From Alitta virens (Eukaryota > Annelida > Polychaeta > Phyllodocida > Nereididae): a stretch of DNA of 64,000 nucleotides. Of this stretch, positions 8,890-20,596 are shown in pieces. The notes under the pieces are model-generated. The model was given only the letters and a program-made list of their open reading frames with translations, did no database searches and was not told where the DNA came from. Every line of letters starts with the position of its first letter. Positions within the stretch are counted from its first letter, which is position 1. The position numbers and the translations under genes were made by a program. The stretch is from assembly GCA_932294295.1 (NCBI GenBank), contig OW028579.1, positions 31,755,250 through 31,819,249 of the forward strand, given 5' to 3'.

Positions 8890-10530
8890 AATTTAGAGAA
8901 TTTGTTCATGAATTCGTGGTTTCTTTCACATTGTTTAGTAGCATTATTTATTACTAAAAAGCCCACTATAATACATGCAATTGAATTTATCAACCCCTCC
9001 GCCCCCCCCCCCCCCCAGCCGGGGCACAAAATGTAAAACATTTTTGTGTCCAACATGGCCTGCATTACAATTTCTTGGATTTAACTTTTTTGTGCTGTTG
9101 ATTTCAAATGTTATCAATCAAGATCAATAAGCGAAATGTTGCCACTGCTCCTGCATTTTGGCTCCCTGTTCAGTCAGAGTTCAAAAAGGTCACTTGCTCT
9201 GTGCCTGCCATTCAGCCTCGTTCTGAGTTTCATTCAAGGGCCCTGGTAACAATGATGTGAATGGTTGCTAGGGAGCTTAGTCTTGCAAGCATATGGTTGT
9301 TAGGGTTGGTCATGTGACCCACAGGCACGATTGCTATGGTGCCACAGGATCTTAATCCATTCAGCCTCTTTCTTAAAGTGATCGCGGATATATTGGTAGC
9401 AAGCGGAAAGTTGGAGGAAAATGAAGGACAAGTGTGCAAATGAAGAGTTGTAACGGTGACAATAAGTTGGAAACGGAGAAGATGGAAATAATGAGGTAGG
9501 CCAAGGCACGATCGAGGCCCAAACGGCAGCATCCCTTGACGCATAGATGTATAACATAACACTTTTTCTTCTATTCCATATTTCATCAATAACTCCTATA
9601 AACTTTTTTCCCCTTATATTAATTTGAATTATAATCAATCTTATACCCAAAATTATGATGTCGTGTATAAAATATCTTAATAAATGTGCACTCTTTAGAT
9701 TGATTTTCAAGAAAGCCTACCATTTTATGCATGAAATTTTTCTGCACCATATAGTTATCTGAAATTCTGCATGTATTTTTAATATATATGCAACAAACTT
9801 GAAATAAAAATTTTAAAGTGTTGAAATTTAGCAGAAAATATGGCTAAATAACATCTTTTCCTTCATTGTTTTTTTGCTACGCACTTTCTCTGCCTTAAGC
9901 GTGGTATGTTCTGCTTTGATTCTAAGAAAATCAGCATTTCCGTGAAAACGCTACGTGTTCTAAGAAATATTTGAAACTTTTTTCCAAAGTACAACAGGGC
10001 TGTCTTCATGATGAATATTTGCTGGTTCCAGGTCAGCAATTTGAATATCACAACGCCATATAAAATAATGTACTTTCAAAAAGTGCTTGACTATTCATGT
10101 AATAAACAGGCTAAACATGCAGGACAAATATAATTCTTATTTGGGTTATAACAATGTAAAACAACAAGTGGAATTTTTACAGAAAGGTCAGTTACGTCGT
10201 AGTTGACATGTACCAGTGGCGTCTCCTAGGGGGAGGGAAGAAGATTATTACACATAACATTTGGAGGGCCACTCACTAGGGGCAGATGATAACATATGCC
10301 CTGACACAGTCTGCATAATACATAATTCAAGTATATCATACGATATTACATTATAGTACCAAAAATAGTATTCTCCGACCAAGAATTCAGTGAATTTCTA
10401 TTTTTCCCTTCTTCTAACGCAACTTTTCAGAGGCAGTCACTGAGTCAAACTATGGTCCATAAATATTAGATTTTGGGAGACACAACAACCAACTAATAAT
10501 AGTTTTCTAGGTGTCTGTCTCGATATAAAT
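8890..10530. other. Intergenic, no supported gene
   Basis: A C/G homopolymer stretch at about 9001-9017 is the only clear repeat. Between 9200 and 9710 the minus strand has two overlapping open stretches of 119 and 136 codons in different frames with higher GC than the surroundings. I recognise no domain; the pattern fits a decayed repeat better than a gene. Confidence 0.5.
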
Positions 10531-10534
10531 TTAC

Positions 10535-10870
10535 CTGATGAGAACTGTAGCTGCACTGTCTGTGAAAATCGCAAGTTTCTAAGACTTATCAAATAGTTTG
10601 AAATTACCATAATAAATCAAGACATATTAAATTTGTATCAGCTAGTCAGTCTGTCAGGCGGCGTTAATTACGAAAAAATAAATAATAGAAACACAATGGA
10701 AATGGTATCATCACCCATTGATCCGTATTATGATGTCATCACTTTATTTACATATAATGTTTTTGATGGCAAGAAAAACTCTATTTATATTATTGGTTAA
10801 CTGCTGCGCATAAATGAACATGTAATGGTAAAAAATATCATGAGACAAGAAGGTAGTATTGGTTAATATA
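10535..10870 (-). mobile_element. Interspersed repeat family E, copy 1
   Basis: In reverse complement it shares ordered words with 55.69-56.05 kb and 56.5-56.88 kb: ATACTACCTTCTTGTCTCAT, the TGATGACATCAT/TGGGTGATGATACCATTTCCATTGTGTTTC region, and an end near ACAGTGCAGC. It is noncoding and diverged. Confidence 0.5.
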
Positions 10871-13190
10871 ACATACAACCTGCATGTTTCCTAAGCTTAT
10901 TATTAGTCAACTGCCATAAATGTATTACGTCTGAATTCTTTAGATTTTAGTAACCAATGAATTAAGAGAACATATCCATAAAGATTATATTGGGGATTTG
11001 TGGGAGAAAGGTTTAATTTTTTTTCTTCACAAATATTGAATTCGTAGGCCTATATGCGGCGGATAGGCCTGTCTAGATCAACGTTATGCATTTCATTTTT
11101 ATATATCTTTTTTTTTTTTTTAAGTATCTGATAGATACTCAGCTATTGGGTTTATCATGGAAGTTTAAATTTGTTATGAAGAAGCATACAATACATTAAC
11201 TCGGTCAGTAACAAGCAGTAGTTACCAAGTCATAAACATTTTCATTCTATTTTTGGAGCTGAAACTTTAAACCAACTTCTTGGGCATCATATTATATTAT
11301 TACCCAGATTTTGTACAGATAATATGGCTTTCAGCTTGTGTAATGCCTGTCATAACTCAGTAGGTCAGGTGAAAATTGAAACTGCTGCAAGTACGGTCAT
11401 GTCTGGTCAAGGCAATAACTCAATGACCACTTGCATGTCAGTGTCATATTGTGTCCATTCTAAATAAACCCTGCAATAGTCCTTACAATAACTACAATAC
11501 TTCAAAAGTCCAGTGAAATCAACACTTATATGTGTGTCTGTCTGAAGAAATTTTATCTGTAGTATTCTAGTTAAATTTATGATAAGAAGAACTAGACCAT
11601 GTCCATTCATTGCATTCTCTTGACAAATAGTTAAACTATCTAAACATAACATTACTTAGCTTGCCATAACACTGGAGAGAAAAAAGTGACAAAATACTGT
11701 GTGCCTAAAGATAAATAATCAAACAATAAGCTGATAATACTAACTCTTAAGTAGTAAACTCAGTAGAATTTGGAAAACCTTTTAGGCCTATGTCAGGGTT
11801 GCAAGCAGCTAACTGTCTCTTTGGTTATGTTATTTTATTTTTCTTTGTGTTTTTTCTTATTTATTTGGAGAGTTTTCAAGCTGAGGCTTCATGAATATAA
11901 TCATTCATCCAGTCCCATGCAGATTAGAACTCAGCATGTGAACTTAGATTTGTCAAAGCTCAACAATAAATTCTGGGGAATCCTATTCATTGGATTATGA
12001 AATGCATAAATTATCAATAATAATAATATTATAATAATAATGTTAGATTTGACATCAACAACCACAAATTTAGCAATTTTGCAGAAGACTATTTCATTAT
12101 AGGATAAACAGAATTTAGTTTTGATACTCCTTGAATCCTTCCATAATATATTGAAATCATACCGATAAAATAAAATGTAAATCTGCATTTATAGTTTGTT
12201 ATCACTAAACAGAGTCTCCACCGACTTCACAACTACATCCTTGACAGGCCAATCCTGAGTCTTTCTCAACTCTATTCAGCCTTGATCACGGGTAAAAAGC
12301 AGGGGCATCAGAGCTCACACTAGTGCCACCACTGAGGTACTTAATGCCGAGTACCCATTGCGCCGGGGTAGAGGCAATAGTTGAAGAGGATCTGCCAATT
12401 ACCTCGTCCCTACATGTAAATGTAGGGACTGATTCCAAACCATAGGTTTTTTCAGCCCATAAAGCCTTTTCAACAAGTCTCTTTTGTAAAGAATCACTTT
12501 TTGAAGAATATTGCCAATTTTCAGACACAATCATTCTAGTCATAAATTGTAGGCAATATATTTCTCTAAATCTGTGTGTGATTGCTGGTCACTGAGCTTA
12601 ATAACCACAAAAGACTACAAAGACCACAACGAAATCACACTAAAAAAGTTTTGATAGTCACGCCGTCCTCAAAAATATCAACAGAACAGTGAATCGACAG
12701 GAATGACGTCACAGGCCATTCCTTAAGAATTAACATCATTATGCGACACACAACTACAATCTGACTATCCTAATGTGTTTAATACATGACAGGACTTCAT
12801 CAATGTTTGGACATAATTGCCATCTTTATTAGGCAAACACAGACATTGAACAAGACAGACAAGACACACAAATAGAAGAGATGATACAGCTCAATGACAT
12901 ACAGTAACAGGGTTGCTTGTAGACACCCCACAATAGTAATTACACTATATACATAACCTGTAATTAACATTGTACATAATTGAATTTTTTTTTAATAAAT
13001 TGTAATTCACAATAATATACAAATGTGTACAATTTGGATATTCTGTTTTTGTAAATGACTGACACCCTATGCCTATATATGATAGGTAATTAATTAAAAA
13101 TAAAGAGGGATGAGGAGGGAGGGAACAGAAAAAGTGAAGCGAATGCTTGTAATCGGTGGGAGCTAACTTATATAGACTGCTAATCCCTTA
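10871..13190. other. Intergenic, no supported gene
   Basis: AT-rich. A slightly GC-richer block at about 12286-12543 has an 85-codon minus-strand open stretch with no recognisable domain and no clear splice context. Nothing else is interpretable. Confidence 0.5.
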
Positions 13191-13194
13191 GACG

Positions 13195-13298
13195 GAGCTC
13201 TGTGATTGGCTGAGGCTGTCACATGCTCAAAAGATGGCCGGTTTGACCGGCAAAGATTGTGGAGAAATCCCCAATGACCATACAAGAGAAATAGAAAG
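13195..13298 (+). promoter_or_regulatory. Possible promoter/5' UTR upstream of the MASTALTNFI exon
   Basis: Local GC rise with GATTGGC (inverted CCAAT), TCACATGC and GATGGCCGGTTTGACCGGC just upstream of a Kozak ATG and splice donor. No TATA box is evident. Confidence 0.25.
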
Positions 13299-13329
13299 AT
13301 GGCGTCCACTGCATTAACCAATTTTATCC
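13299..13329 (+). CDS. Possible first coding exon of an unidentified gene
   Basis: AAAGATGGCG gives a strong Kozak-type start, followed by ten codons MASTALTNFI and a consensus donor GTAAGT in phase 1. The 100 nt upstream are GC-richer than the neighbourhood and contain GTGATTGGCTG (an inverted CCAAT box) near 13201. The N-terminus would suit a mitochondrial targeting sequence, but ten residues are too few to decide. I could not find a convincing second exon downstream. Confidence 0.33.
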
Positions 13330-14113
13330 GTAAGTAAAACATATTTAACACATAAATTATACCATCAAAACAATCTACATACCTTGAAAAATACTATATT
13401 TATCGTTTTAAAGTTGTGAATCGGTAGCATTATATTTGTTTACTTGCTTGTGACGTAGCGTTGTGGTTGCATGTGCTTTGGTTTTAGAGGTTATTGGAGT
13501 AAGAAATTATAGAAAGTGTGAATGTAAATTATATAATAGTTAAAAATAGTGTGTTAAAAATTTCACTGCTGCTTATTTATTATTGCATTTGGCACGATAC
13601 TAGGCAAATAATATTTCTTTGTTAAAAGACGCAGATTATCTATTCCCAGAGGGCGCAGCAGTGAAGTGACAAGTGCGCCACCACAAAAGCATTTAATAAC
13701 CTGAATTTTTTTTATTAAGCTGTAAAATGTGTTAATCCGTACTATCATGGCATCTTTATTTAATTTAGAGTGACAAATATTAGAACTGAAATGAAAACAA
13801 GCCCTGATTCTTCTCCAAAAACATCATTCTAGCCTGTTGTCTCTTGTTGTATTTTCGGACGCTATGGATGATTTGTACGACGTCAAAAACACTCTGATTT
13901 TGAGCGGTCTGATTTTGTACTATAATGAACATTTTCTTGGCTTCTACTGGTCAGATCTTGTATAAAAGCGCAAGTTAAAACCGCTTTGGCAGGATTTCCC
14001 TATTATGTGAAACCGCGCTACCTCGATACTATCGTGGGAGTTCTAACCCACACACTTGCGGATAGCAGGCAAACTTCTTTTGGCATCCAAAAAAGAAAGT
14101 AGAAGAAGAAAAC

Positions 14114-14141
14114 AAGATTGTTTGTTTGTTTGTTTGTTTGT
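14114..14141 (+). repeat. (TTTG)n microsatellite
   Basis: GATTGTTTGTTTGTTTGTTT continues to about 14141. Confidence 0.8.
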
Positions 14142-14261
14142 CAAGCAGGTGCTTATCAAGCTTGTTTGTAATTTTAAATTCAGCTTATATGTACAACCCA
14201 AGCAAAAGTGCCTTAGCTACCAAATGTTTCGAACACTTAGGATTTAGGAAATAATAATAAA

Positions 14262-14515
14262 TATATTTATTTGTTCACATTCATGTTTATATATTATTAT
14301 TATTATTATTTTTACTCTGTTTTAATAAGCTCATGCATTCCATTGTTTTATTATACATCGGCTTATAAATGTTCTATCTATCTATCTAGATAGATAGAAC
14401 ATTTATTAGCCAATGTATAATAATACAAGAGAATGCATTTTGCTGCTGAGCTCATTAAAACAGAGTAATAATAATAATAATAATAATATATAAAACATGA
14501 ATGTGAATGAATAAA
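14262..14515. repeat. Near-perfect 250-bp palindrome centred on GATA/TATC repeats
   Basis: The centre is TCTATCTATCTAGATAGATA at about 14387. Left words (ATTTGTTCACATTCATG, TATTATTATTATTATT, ACTCTGTTTTAATAAGCTCA) reappear as reverse complements on the right (CATGAATGTGAATGAATAAA, AATAATAATAATAATA, GAGCTCATTAAAACAGAGT). This is a foldback/MITE or a replication-generated inverted duplication. Confidence 0.9.
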
Positions 14516-14924
14516 TAGTTGATGCAAAAAAGCTAAAAATATTAAATTATCAAAAACAAGTACTTTTACTCTTAACTTTCAAACATTAGTATGGGAATAT
14601 TTCTCTTTCGATCAAATTTTGGTGGGAAGATGGAAAAAATAAGACAAATTTTCTTCCGTCACCAGCGTGACAAGTAATGTGTACAAAGGTGTACTATGAC
14701 GCAGTTTGTAGACTCTTGCCAAAATATTGGTTCCCAGGTTTAACTTCTTCTTTTTTTGACAATTTCTTTTTTCATGTTATATAAAATGACAAATTGAATG
14801 TTGATGCCAAATTTCATAACCAAGGAACACATTGTTCAAGGAAATTTCCCCCCCCCTTTTTAAGATGTAGAGATATACTGCAAAGAATGTCTTGCATTCT
14901 TTATTAAAATGATAAGTGAGACAC

Positions 14925-15145
14925 GGTAAACTTGGTGTAGGGAGCACTCGGTGGAGCTAGGGTAGGGAGCACTAGGTGTAGGGAGAGCTAGTTGGAGGTC
15001 CTGGTTACGAATCCAGCCCATGTTGGAAGGTTGCTTCATCATTAGCTTCATTGCCTTGTCACCTGCCGGTCCTGATTAGCCCTATCTGGTGCAGAAATAT
15101 GGGATGTAAAGCCCATCTCACTCATACACCCTTCACCCACCTTAC
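14925..15145 (+). mobile_element. SINE family 2, diverged copy
   Basis: The part TGTTGGAAGGTTGCTTCATC, TGCCGGTCCTGATTAGCCCT, GGTGCAGAAATATGGGATGT, then CACCCTTCACCCACC matches the family 2 body. The head is replaced by three short imperfect repeats of GTAGGGAGCACT. Confidence 0.6.
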
Positions 15146-15622
15146 TAACGAGACATTTTTAAAAGGTGGAACTGACACTGACAGCAGTTTCACTGGAACA
15201 TTATTACTACATTTTACTACCATCCAGCTACATATTTTGTGACACAAAATGTTACAAACAGAATTCGGGGCATAGTACATGAAATTAAAAGGGGCAATAC
15301 CCTGTTGTGAACTCCTTCGTGAATAATGGGGTAAATAACTTTGACCTATGTCAATGGTCGTATGTCACTGTGCTGGGAAAAACTATTTAGACCTATTATG
15401 ACAGGTAGAAACTAATTTCAGAGGTTTTTCATATTCAGTCGTCATGACAAGTATGATACATGTCAAGAAACTCAAATATATTTATTACTAAACAGTCGAG
15501 AATGATTGCAAACAGAATTTTGAACATTTCAACGCATTTCTGAACATACGAAAAATGATAAATAAGAATAGCCAACCATTCAGCTTGCTATATTTGAGCT
15601 ATAATTTTATTATATCTATAAG

Positions 15623-15816
15623 GGGGGGGGGGGGGGGGGCTTCCTCAGTGGTAGCGTGCTGGGCTTCCAACAACTCGGTACTGGATTCAATTCGCGGTTG
15701 AGCCTATGTTGGATGGCTGTTTCATCCATCATCTCATTGCCATGGTCCCTGCCTCTTCTAATTAGCCCATCAGGTGCAGAAATACAGGACATAAAGCCCT
15801 AATCCACACCCCCACC
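15623..15816 (+). mobile_element. SINE family 2 with 15-bp target duplication and poly-G 5' end
   Basis: TATTATATCTATAAG (15608-15622) and TATTATATCTGTAAG (15817-15831) flank it. Inside are a run of about 18 G, TCAGTGGTAGCGTGCTGGGC, GATTCAATTCGCGG, the family body and a CCACACCCCCACC tail. Confidence 0.85.
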
Positions 15817-16404
15817 TATTATATCTGTAAGCATTTGGTTTTCTGTAATTTACTGTACAGGTCTAATTAACATTCTACATCAGAATCCAAAATGGCACTT
15901 TCCGCCTCAAAGGTGTAAATGTTCTACCTTCTTATTAAAAATGTATCTATTTGCCCTTTTTGTGGCGGCAAAGGTCAAGGAAGATGTCTGTAACACATCT
16001 GTATGATCAGTGACATAATCTTATGCTTGTATTGCAAAAGCCGAGGTGAAAATCACCCGAAGGCAATAATAAAAGAGGTAGCAGTAGCTGCCGGTGCAAG
16101 TTTTTATGCTGCACCCTGTAATTAAAATTCTACATTGGCTAGACATTTGACTGACATCGGCAGGACGATGGTTGCCAACAGCCAACATTGAAACAATGTC
16201 GTCTTGATTGACCATGTTATCTTGGTATATTACAGACTTAAAAAACGCATCCTAAAAATAATATTAATATCTAATTCTTTGTTTGGAACAGGAAGAATTG
16301 ATTACTTCACATTTCTAATATGTATGTGTTATAATTTGATGATATTTTTGTAAATATTAAGAATTTTTCTATTTGTAAATACTATAAATATTGACAAATA
16401 GGAA

Positions 16405-16550
16405 AATTCTTCAAAATCATGTGAATCCAGCACTCCCATTGGTTAAAGCAATCCCTCAGCCAATGAGACTCCTACATTCACATGACGTCATCTGGAGTTG
16501 ATATTCTAAGCCTATGAGATTGGTTTTCAACTCTACATTTGGCGGCAAAA
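16405..16550. mobile_element. MITE family C, partial copy 3
   Basis: ATCATGTGAATCCAGCACTC...CCATTGG is mirrored by CCAATGAGACTCCTACATTC and ACATGACGTCATCTGGAG, followed by AGCCTATGAGATTGGTTTTC. The outer left arm is missing. Confidence 0.65.
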
Positions 16551-16800
16551 GTTAGATGTTCAGGGGATTAGACAAGTATGGTAGGGCAGCATCATCAGAT
16601 AATATTTAAGAGAGATTTTATGTGCTTGTGCGTGGGTCGATTTGTTTTCCATCTGTGAAAGATATATAAACTTTAACGTGTGAATAATAAATAAAGCCTC
16701 ATACAAATCAACTTTAAGGGATTATGGGGAAAGGTCATAATTGGAGCTTGTCATATTTGAAGACTTGTCATATTTGAAGACTTTATGTCATGTTATTCTC

Positions 16801-17700
16801 GTCAAATAAGCACTGAATTGTAGTATAGTTCATACTGATTCCATACGTGTTTTCGGATCGAAAATAGACCAAATATTAAGCGAGTTATTTGTCTGAGAAG
16901 GCAGCTAGGTTGGCGGAGGCAAACAGTGGTGCTCCCGCACACGTCCGCGCCCGGACTGTATCAATGCTCCCTCAATTTAAAATTAGTCCGATTTTCGTCA
17001 AATAATACTGGATTGTAGTATAGTTCATACTGATTCCATAAGTGTTTTCGGATCGAAAATAGACCAAATATTAAGCGGGTTATTTGTCTGAGAAGGCAGC
17101 TAGGTTGGCGGAGGCAAACAGTGGTGCTCCCGCACACGTCTGCGCCCGGACTGTATCAATGTTCCCTCAATTTAATATTAGTTCGAATTTCGTCAAATAA
17201 TACTGGATTGTAGTATAGTTCATACTGATTCCATACATGTTTTCGGATCGAAAATAGACCAAATATTAAGCGAGTTATTTGTCTGAGAAGGCAGGTAGGT
17301 TGGCGGAGGATAACAGTGGTGCTCCTGCACACGTCCGCGCCCGGACTGTATCAATGCTCCCTCAATTTAATATTAGTCCGATTTTCATCAAATAATACTG
17401 GATTGTAGTATAGTTCATACTGATTCCATACGTGTTTTCGGATCGAAAATAGACCAAATATTAAGCGAGTTATTTGTCTGAGAAGGCAGCTAGGTTGGCG
17501 GAGGCAAACAGTGGTTCTCCCGCACACGTCTGCGCCCGGACTGTATCAATGCTACCTCAATTTAATATTAGTTCGAATTTCGTCAAATAATACTGGATTG
17601 TAGTATAGTTCATACTGATTCCATATGTGTTTTCGGATTGAAAATAGACCAAATATTAAGCGAGTTATTTGTCTGAGAAGGCAGGTAGGTTGGCGGAGGC
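16801..17700 (+). repeat. 195-bp tandem repeat array, about 4.6 copies
   Basis: Units start near 16801, 16997, 17192, 17387 and 17582. Each contains TTGTAGTATAGTTCATACTG, TTCGGATCGAAAATAGACCA, TTAAGCGAGTTATTTGTCTG and a GC-rich segment (CACACGTCCGCGCCCGGACT). Copies differ at a few positions per unit. Confidence 0.95.
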
Positions 17701-17860
17701 AAAATTAGAGCTGTTTCTTAAATTAAGGCCAAGGAATAGGCCAAAGAATAGGCCAAGGCAGGGAGGGGGGGGGGGGAGCGTTGTATATACTTTAAAAGGC
17801 TGTTGCTCCCCTAATATTAGTCCAATTTTCGTCAAATAAAGACTGAATTGTGTAAAATGT
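17700..17860 (+). repeat. Junction segment of the 195-bp array
   Basis: Short GGCCAAGGAATA direct repeats, a G-run, then GTATATACTTTAAAAGGCTG and TTTTCGTCAAATAAAGACTG. The last two are the inverted counterparts of 18.98-19.06 kb, so this is the inner boundary of a large inverted pair. Confidence 0.6.
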
Positions 17861-18689
17861 ATATAATAGTTAAAGGGGAAAATTAATGGAGTATACTAGG
17901 CACAAACAAGAATATTCTTGTTAATAAAGTTAGTAATACCTCATAGAGTATAGATATGTAGATATGTAGATAGACAGATAGTTATAAGATCTTCACCTAA
18001 TAATACGTTACTATCAATAATTCATTGAATCATAATCAATAAAAAATGAAAATAAAACAATGATAGAAACTATCTATAGATAGATATACCCTAGTTAGAG
18101 TAATCATTTTAGATATTTATTTCATTCTATATAAATTATTAATATTTCGTTCTTGTTGTTGTTTCTGAAAATAATCCAACTGGAATTAAAATTTATATTG
18201 CATGTTCCATCCATGATCAAAACAAATTATAGACAATCTCCCTCTTTAATATGCATAATAAACAGGAATCAGTTGCAATTCAGAATTTCAATTAAAGCTT
18301 GTTATCAATGATGAAAAAGCATGATTTACCCCATTCTTTGTAACATTCAAAATGCATATAGCAATTGACACAATGGTCATGGCAGATTGCTATTACATAT
18401 ATAGGTTAATTGACTTTTACAAAACCCAAGGAAAAGTCCTTCCCATTGGCCAGTTGGCAGACTGAGTAGAAATGAATTGCAATAAAGCTCATCCAAACAT
18501 TGTATATATGATGGTCAAAACTATTTGATTGTACACTTTAAAAATGCCAAAAGAGAAAAGCATCAGTCCAGCACCCTTTGTACATCTAGCATCATGGCAG
18601 TATATAATAGATAAGGTGAGGAAAATTAATAAGGTATACTGGGCAAAAATATAGATATTTAGTTTAGAGAGACAGATAGATTTATTTGC

Positions 18690-19065
18690 TTATTATATAA
18701 TATAGTATATCTCGCTTAATATTTGGTCTATTTTCGATCCGAAAACATGTATGGATTTAGTATGAACTATACTACAATTCAGAATTATATGACGAAAATC
18801 GGACTAATATTAAGGGAGAAGCAGCTTTTTAAAGTAGTGCTCAGCTTTCTGCATTAATACAGTCCGGGCGCGGACGCTTCAGGGAGCACCAGTGTTTTGC
18901 CGCCTCCCTGCCTTCTCAGTCGAATATCTCGCTTAATATTTGGTCTATTTACGATCCATGTATGGAATCAGTATGAACTATACTATAATTCAGTCTTTAT
19001 TTGACGAAAATCGGACGAATAATAGGTGAGCAGCAGCCTTTTAAAGTATATACAACCCTACTCCC
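18690..19065 (-). repeat. Two inverted copies of the 195-bp unit
   Basis: The reverse complement of the upstream unit is readable twice: ATCTCGCTTAATATTTGGTC followed by GTATGAACTATACTA..., once at 18710 and again at 18928, with AGTCCGGGCGCGGACGCTTC between. With 16801-17860 this forms inverted arms around a spacer of about 850 bp. Confidence 0.9.
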
Positions 19066-19074
19066 TGCCTACGC

Positions 19075-19400
19075 TGACGCTGGTAGCAGTCGGCGAGTTA
19101 CTCCTACAACTCGGCGGGTTACTCCTGGAAGCCGTCGAGTTACTCCTACTACTCGTCGACTTACTCTTACTAGCCCTGAACAAGCCGTCGTGTTCACTAC
19201 GCCTAAAATTAGCCTAGTCACCCGTAGAACCCGCCTAGTCACCCGTAGAACCCGCCTAGTCACCTGTAGAACCCGGCGGGTAACCCGTAGAACCCGGCGG
19301 GTAACCCGTAGAACCCGGCGGGTAACCTGTAGAACCCGGCGGGTAACCCGTAGAACCCGGCGGGTGCTGCCCCACTTTTTTTTGCTGCCAGAACCCGTCG
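19075..19400. repeat. GC-rich 21-bp tandem repeat with an Arg/Thr/Val open frame
   Basis: Repeats of GTAGAACCCGGCGGGTAACC and earlier variants (GTAGAACCCGCCTAGTCACC; CGGCGAGTTACTCCTACAAC) run through a block far more GC-rich than the surroundings. A plus-strand open frame of 142 codons (RRTRRVT repeats) and a minus one of 111 codons exist only because the unit is a multiple of three. ACCCGGCGGGT is nearly self-complementary. I do not consider it a gene. Confidence 0.85.
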
Positions 19401-19469
19401 CCAAACCGGCGGAAAAAGCTGTTACATAACCGTTACGTCACTCTACGGGTTCACTACGGCTAAATCGCC

Positions 19470-19595
19470 CAGTGTGACAGTGGCTTAATGGTAAAATATA
19501 TCATTAAAACAAGAAGGCAGTATTGATTATATCATTACTTTTATGTGCAAATTTGACAGACAGTGCACCTTCAAGAGGAAATTAAAAATGCATTT
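19470..19595 (+). mobile_element. Interspersed repeat family E, short deleted copy
   Basis: TTAATGGTAAAATATATCAT, ACAAGAAGGCAGTATTGATT and GACAGACAGTGCACCTTCAA are family E words, with the interior missing compared with 55.7-56.05 kb. Confidence 0.45.
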
Positions 19596-19599
19596 ATTT

Positions 19600-20590
19600 T
19601 GAACTTTCTATATAAGTAATGGGTTTATCTTCATCCAATCAAAAATGAGATTTAGTGTTATCATCATTCATAAGGTGACCATGTAATAGATCTGGGTACA
19701 TTACATTCTTTGACGACAACCCATCTTGTTTTTCTATGAATTCTTTGTCAGGTAATGCAATGATATAAGTTATGTTCTATCACAATACTTGCTTGGTTCT
19801 GAAATTGCAAAAAAATACGAAACACTTATTTTAAGGTAATAAATCATTACAACTAGCGTGTGACAACCTGTCATTCTGTTTTGTATAACATACAGAAATT
19901 TCTACAATCATATTGTCAGCACCTGGATGGAAAATTTTACCAAGTCGTGACTGTTTTTAAACCACCAGTAGAATTTTATTTTCTCCTGGCCACCTTTTTG
20001 AATAACCGTACATTTATTTATTTTGTCTCCAAACTTGATAATCGCCTGCTATCCGCAATAATAATTATTAATTGTCTTTATGTAAAGCACAATATTTCGT
20101 TTTTTGTGTTTTAACGCATGCATAGCACTATGCATCGCTATTAAACAAATAGAGTAACATCATAACACTTTTCCTATTATCTATTGAACTAATATTCTGT
20201 TTTTATTTTTTATTTCTGTCTCCAGTAAATTGAAGGGCTTCTTCTGCAAATTTTATGACGCAGTTGCATACCTTTATACTTGGACATGGGTGGAGTGAAG
20301 ATTCTTAAAAAAATTAAAGTGTGTTATCTGAAAGGAGGAAGAGCTCATAATTTATTTGCAACTTGATTTCAATAGTCTACATTTAAAGCAAGCTTCCTAA
20401 ACTCACTAAATGGAGTGTTTTGAAATGCTCATTTTGAATTTAATTTTAATCTTTTCATCCACTTCATAAGGCATTTTGTGATGTGAATAAAGTACTTTTT
20501 ATACAGAATCTTTGTATGTCATTGCAAATCAGACAAGCTCCAATTACAGTTTATTTGTATGAGGTCTTTATTTTATGCTAACAGTTGCAT
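19600..20590. other. No gene or clear repeat seen
   Basis: AT-rich sequence up to the 5' truncation point of the LINE. Confidence 0.4.
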
Positions 20591-20596
20591 TAAATC

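Noticed and set aside
9230..9710. Minus-strand frames of 119 and 136 codons
   Set aside because: They overlap in two frames, with no family motif that I can identify. A decayed repeat is likelier than a gene.
16801..17700. CRISPR-like regular repeats
   Set aside because: Units are 195 bp in direct tandem with no unique spacers, in animal DNA.
19001..19429. 142-codon plus-strand and 111-codon minus-strand frames rich in Arg/Thr/Val
   Set aside because: Both strands are open because the 21-bp tandem unit is a multiple of three; there is no splice, start or family support.
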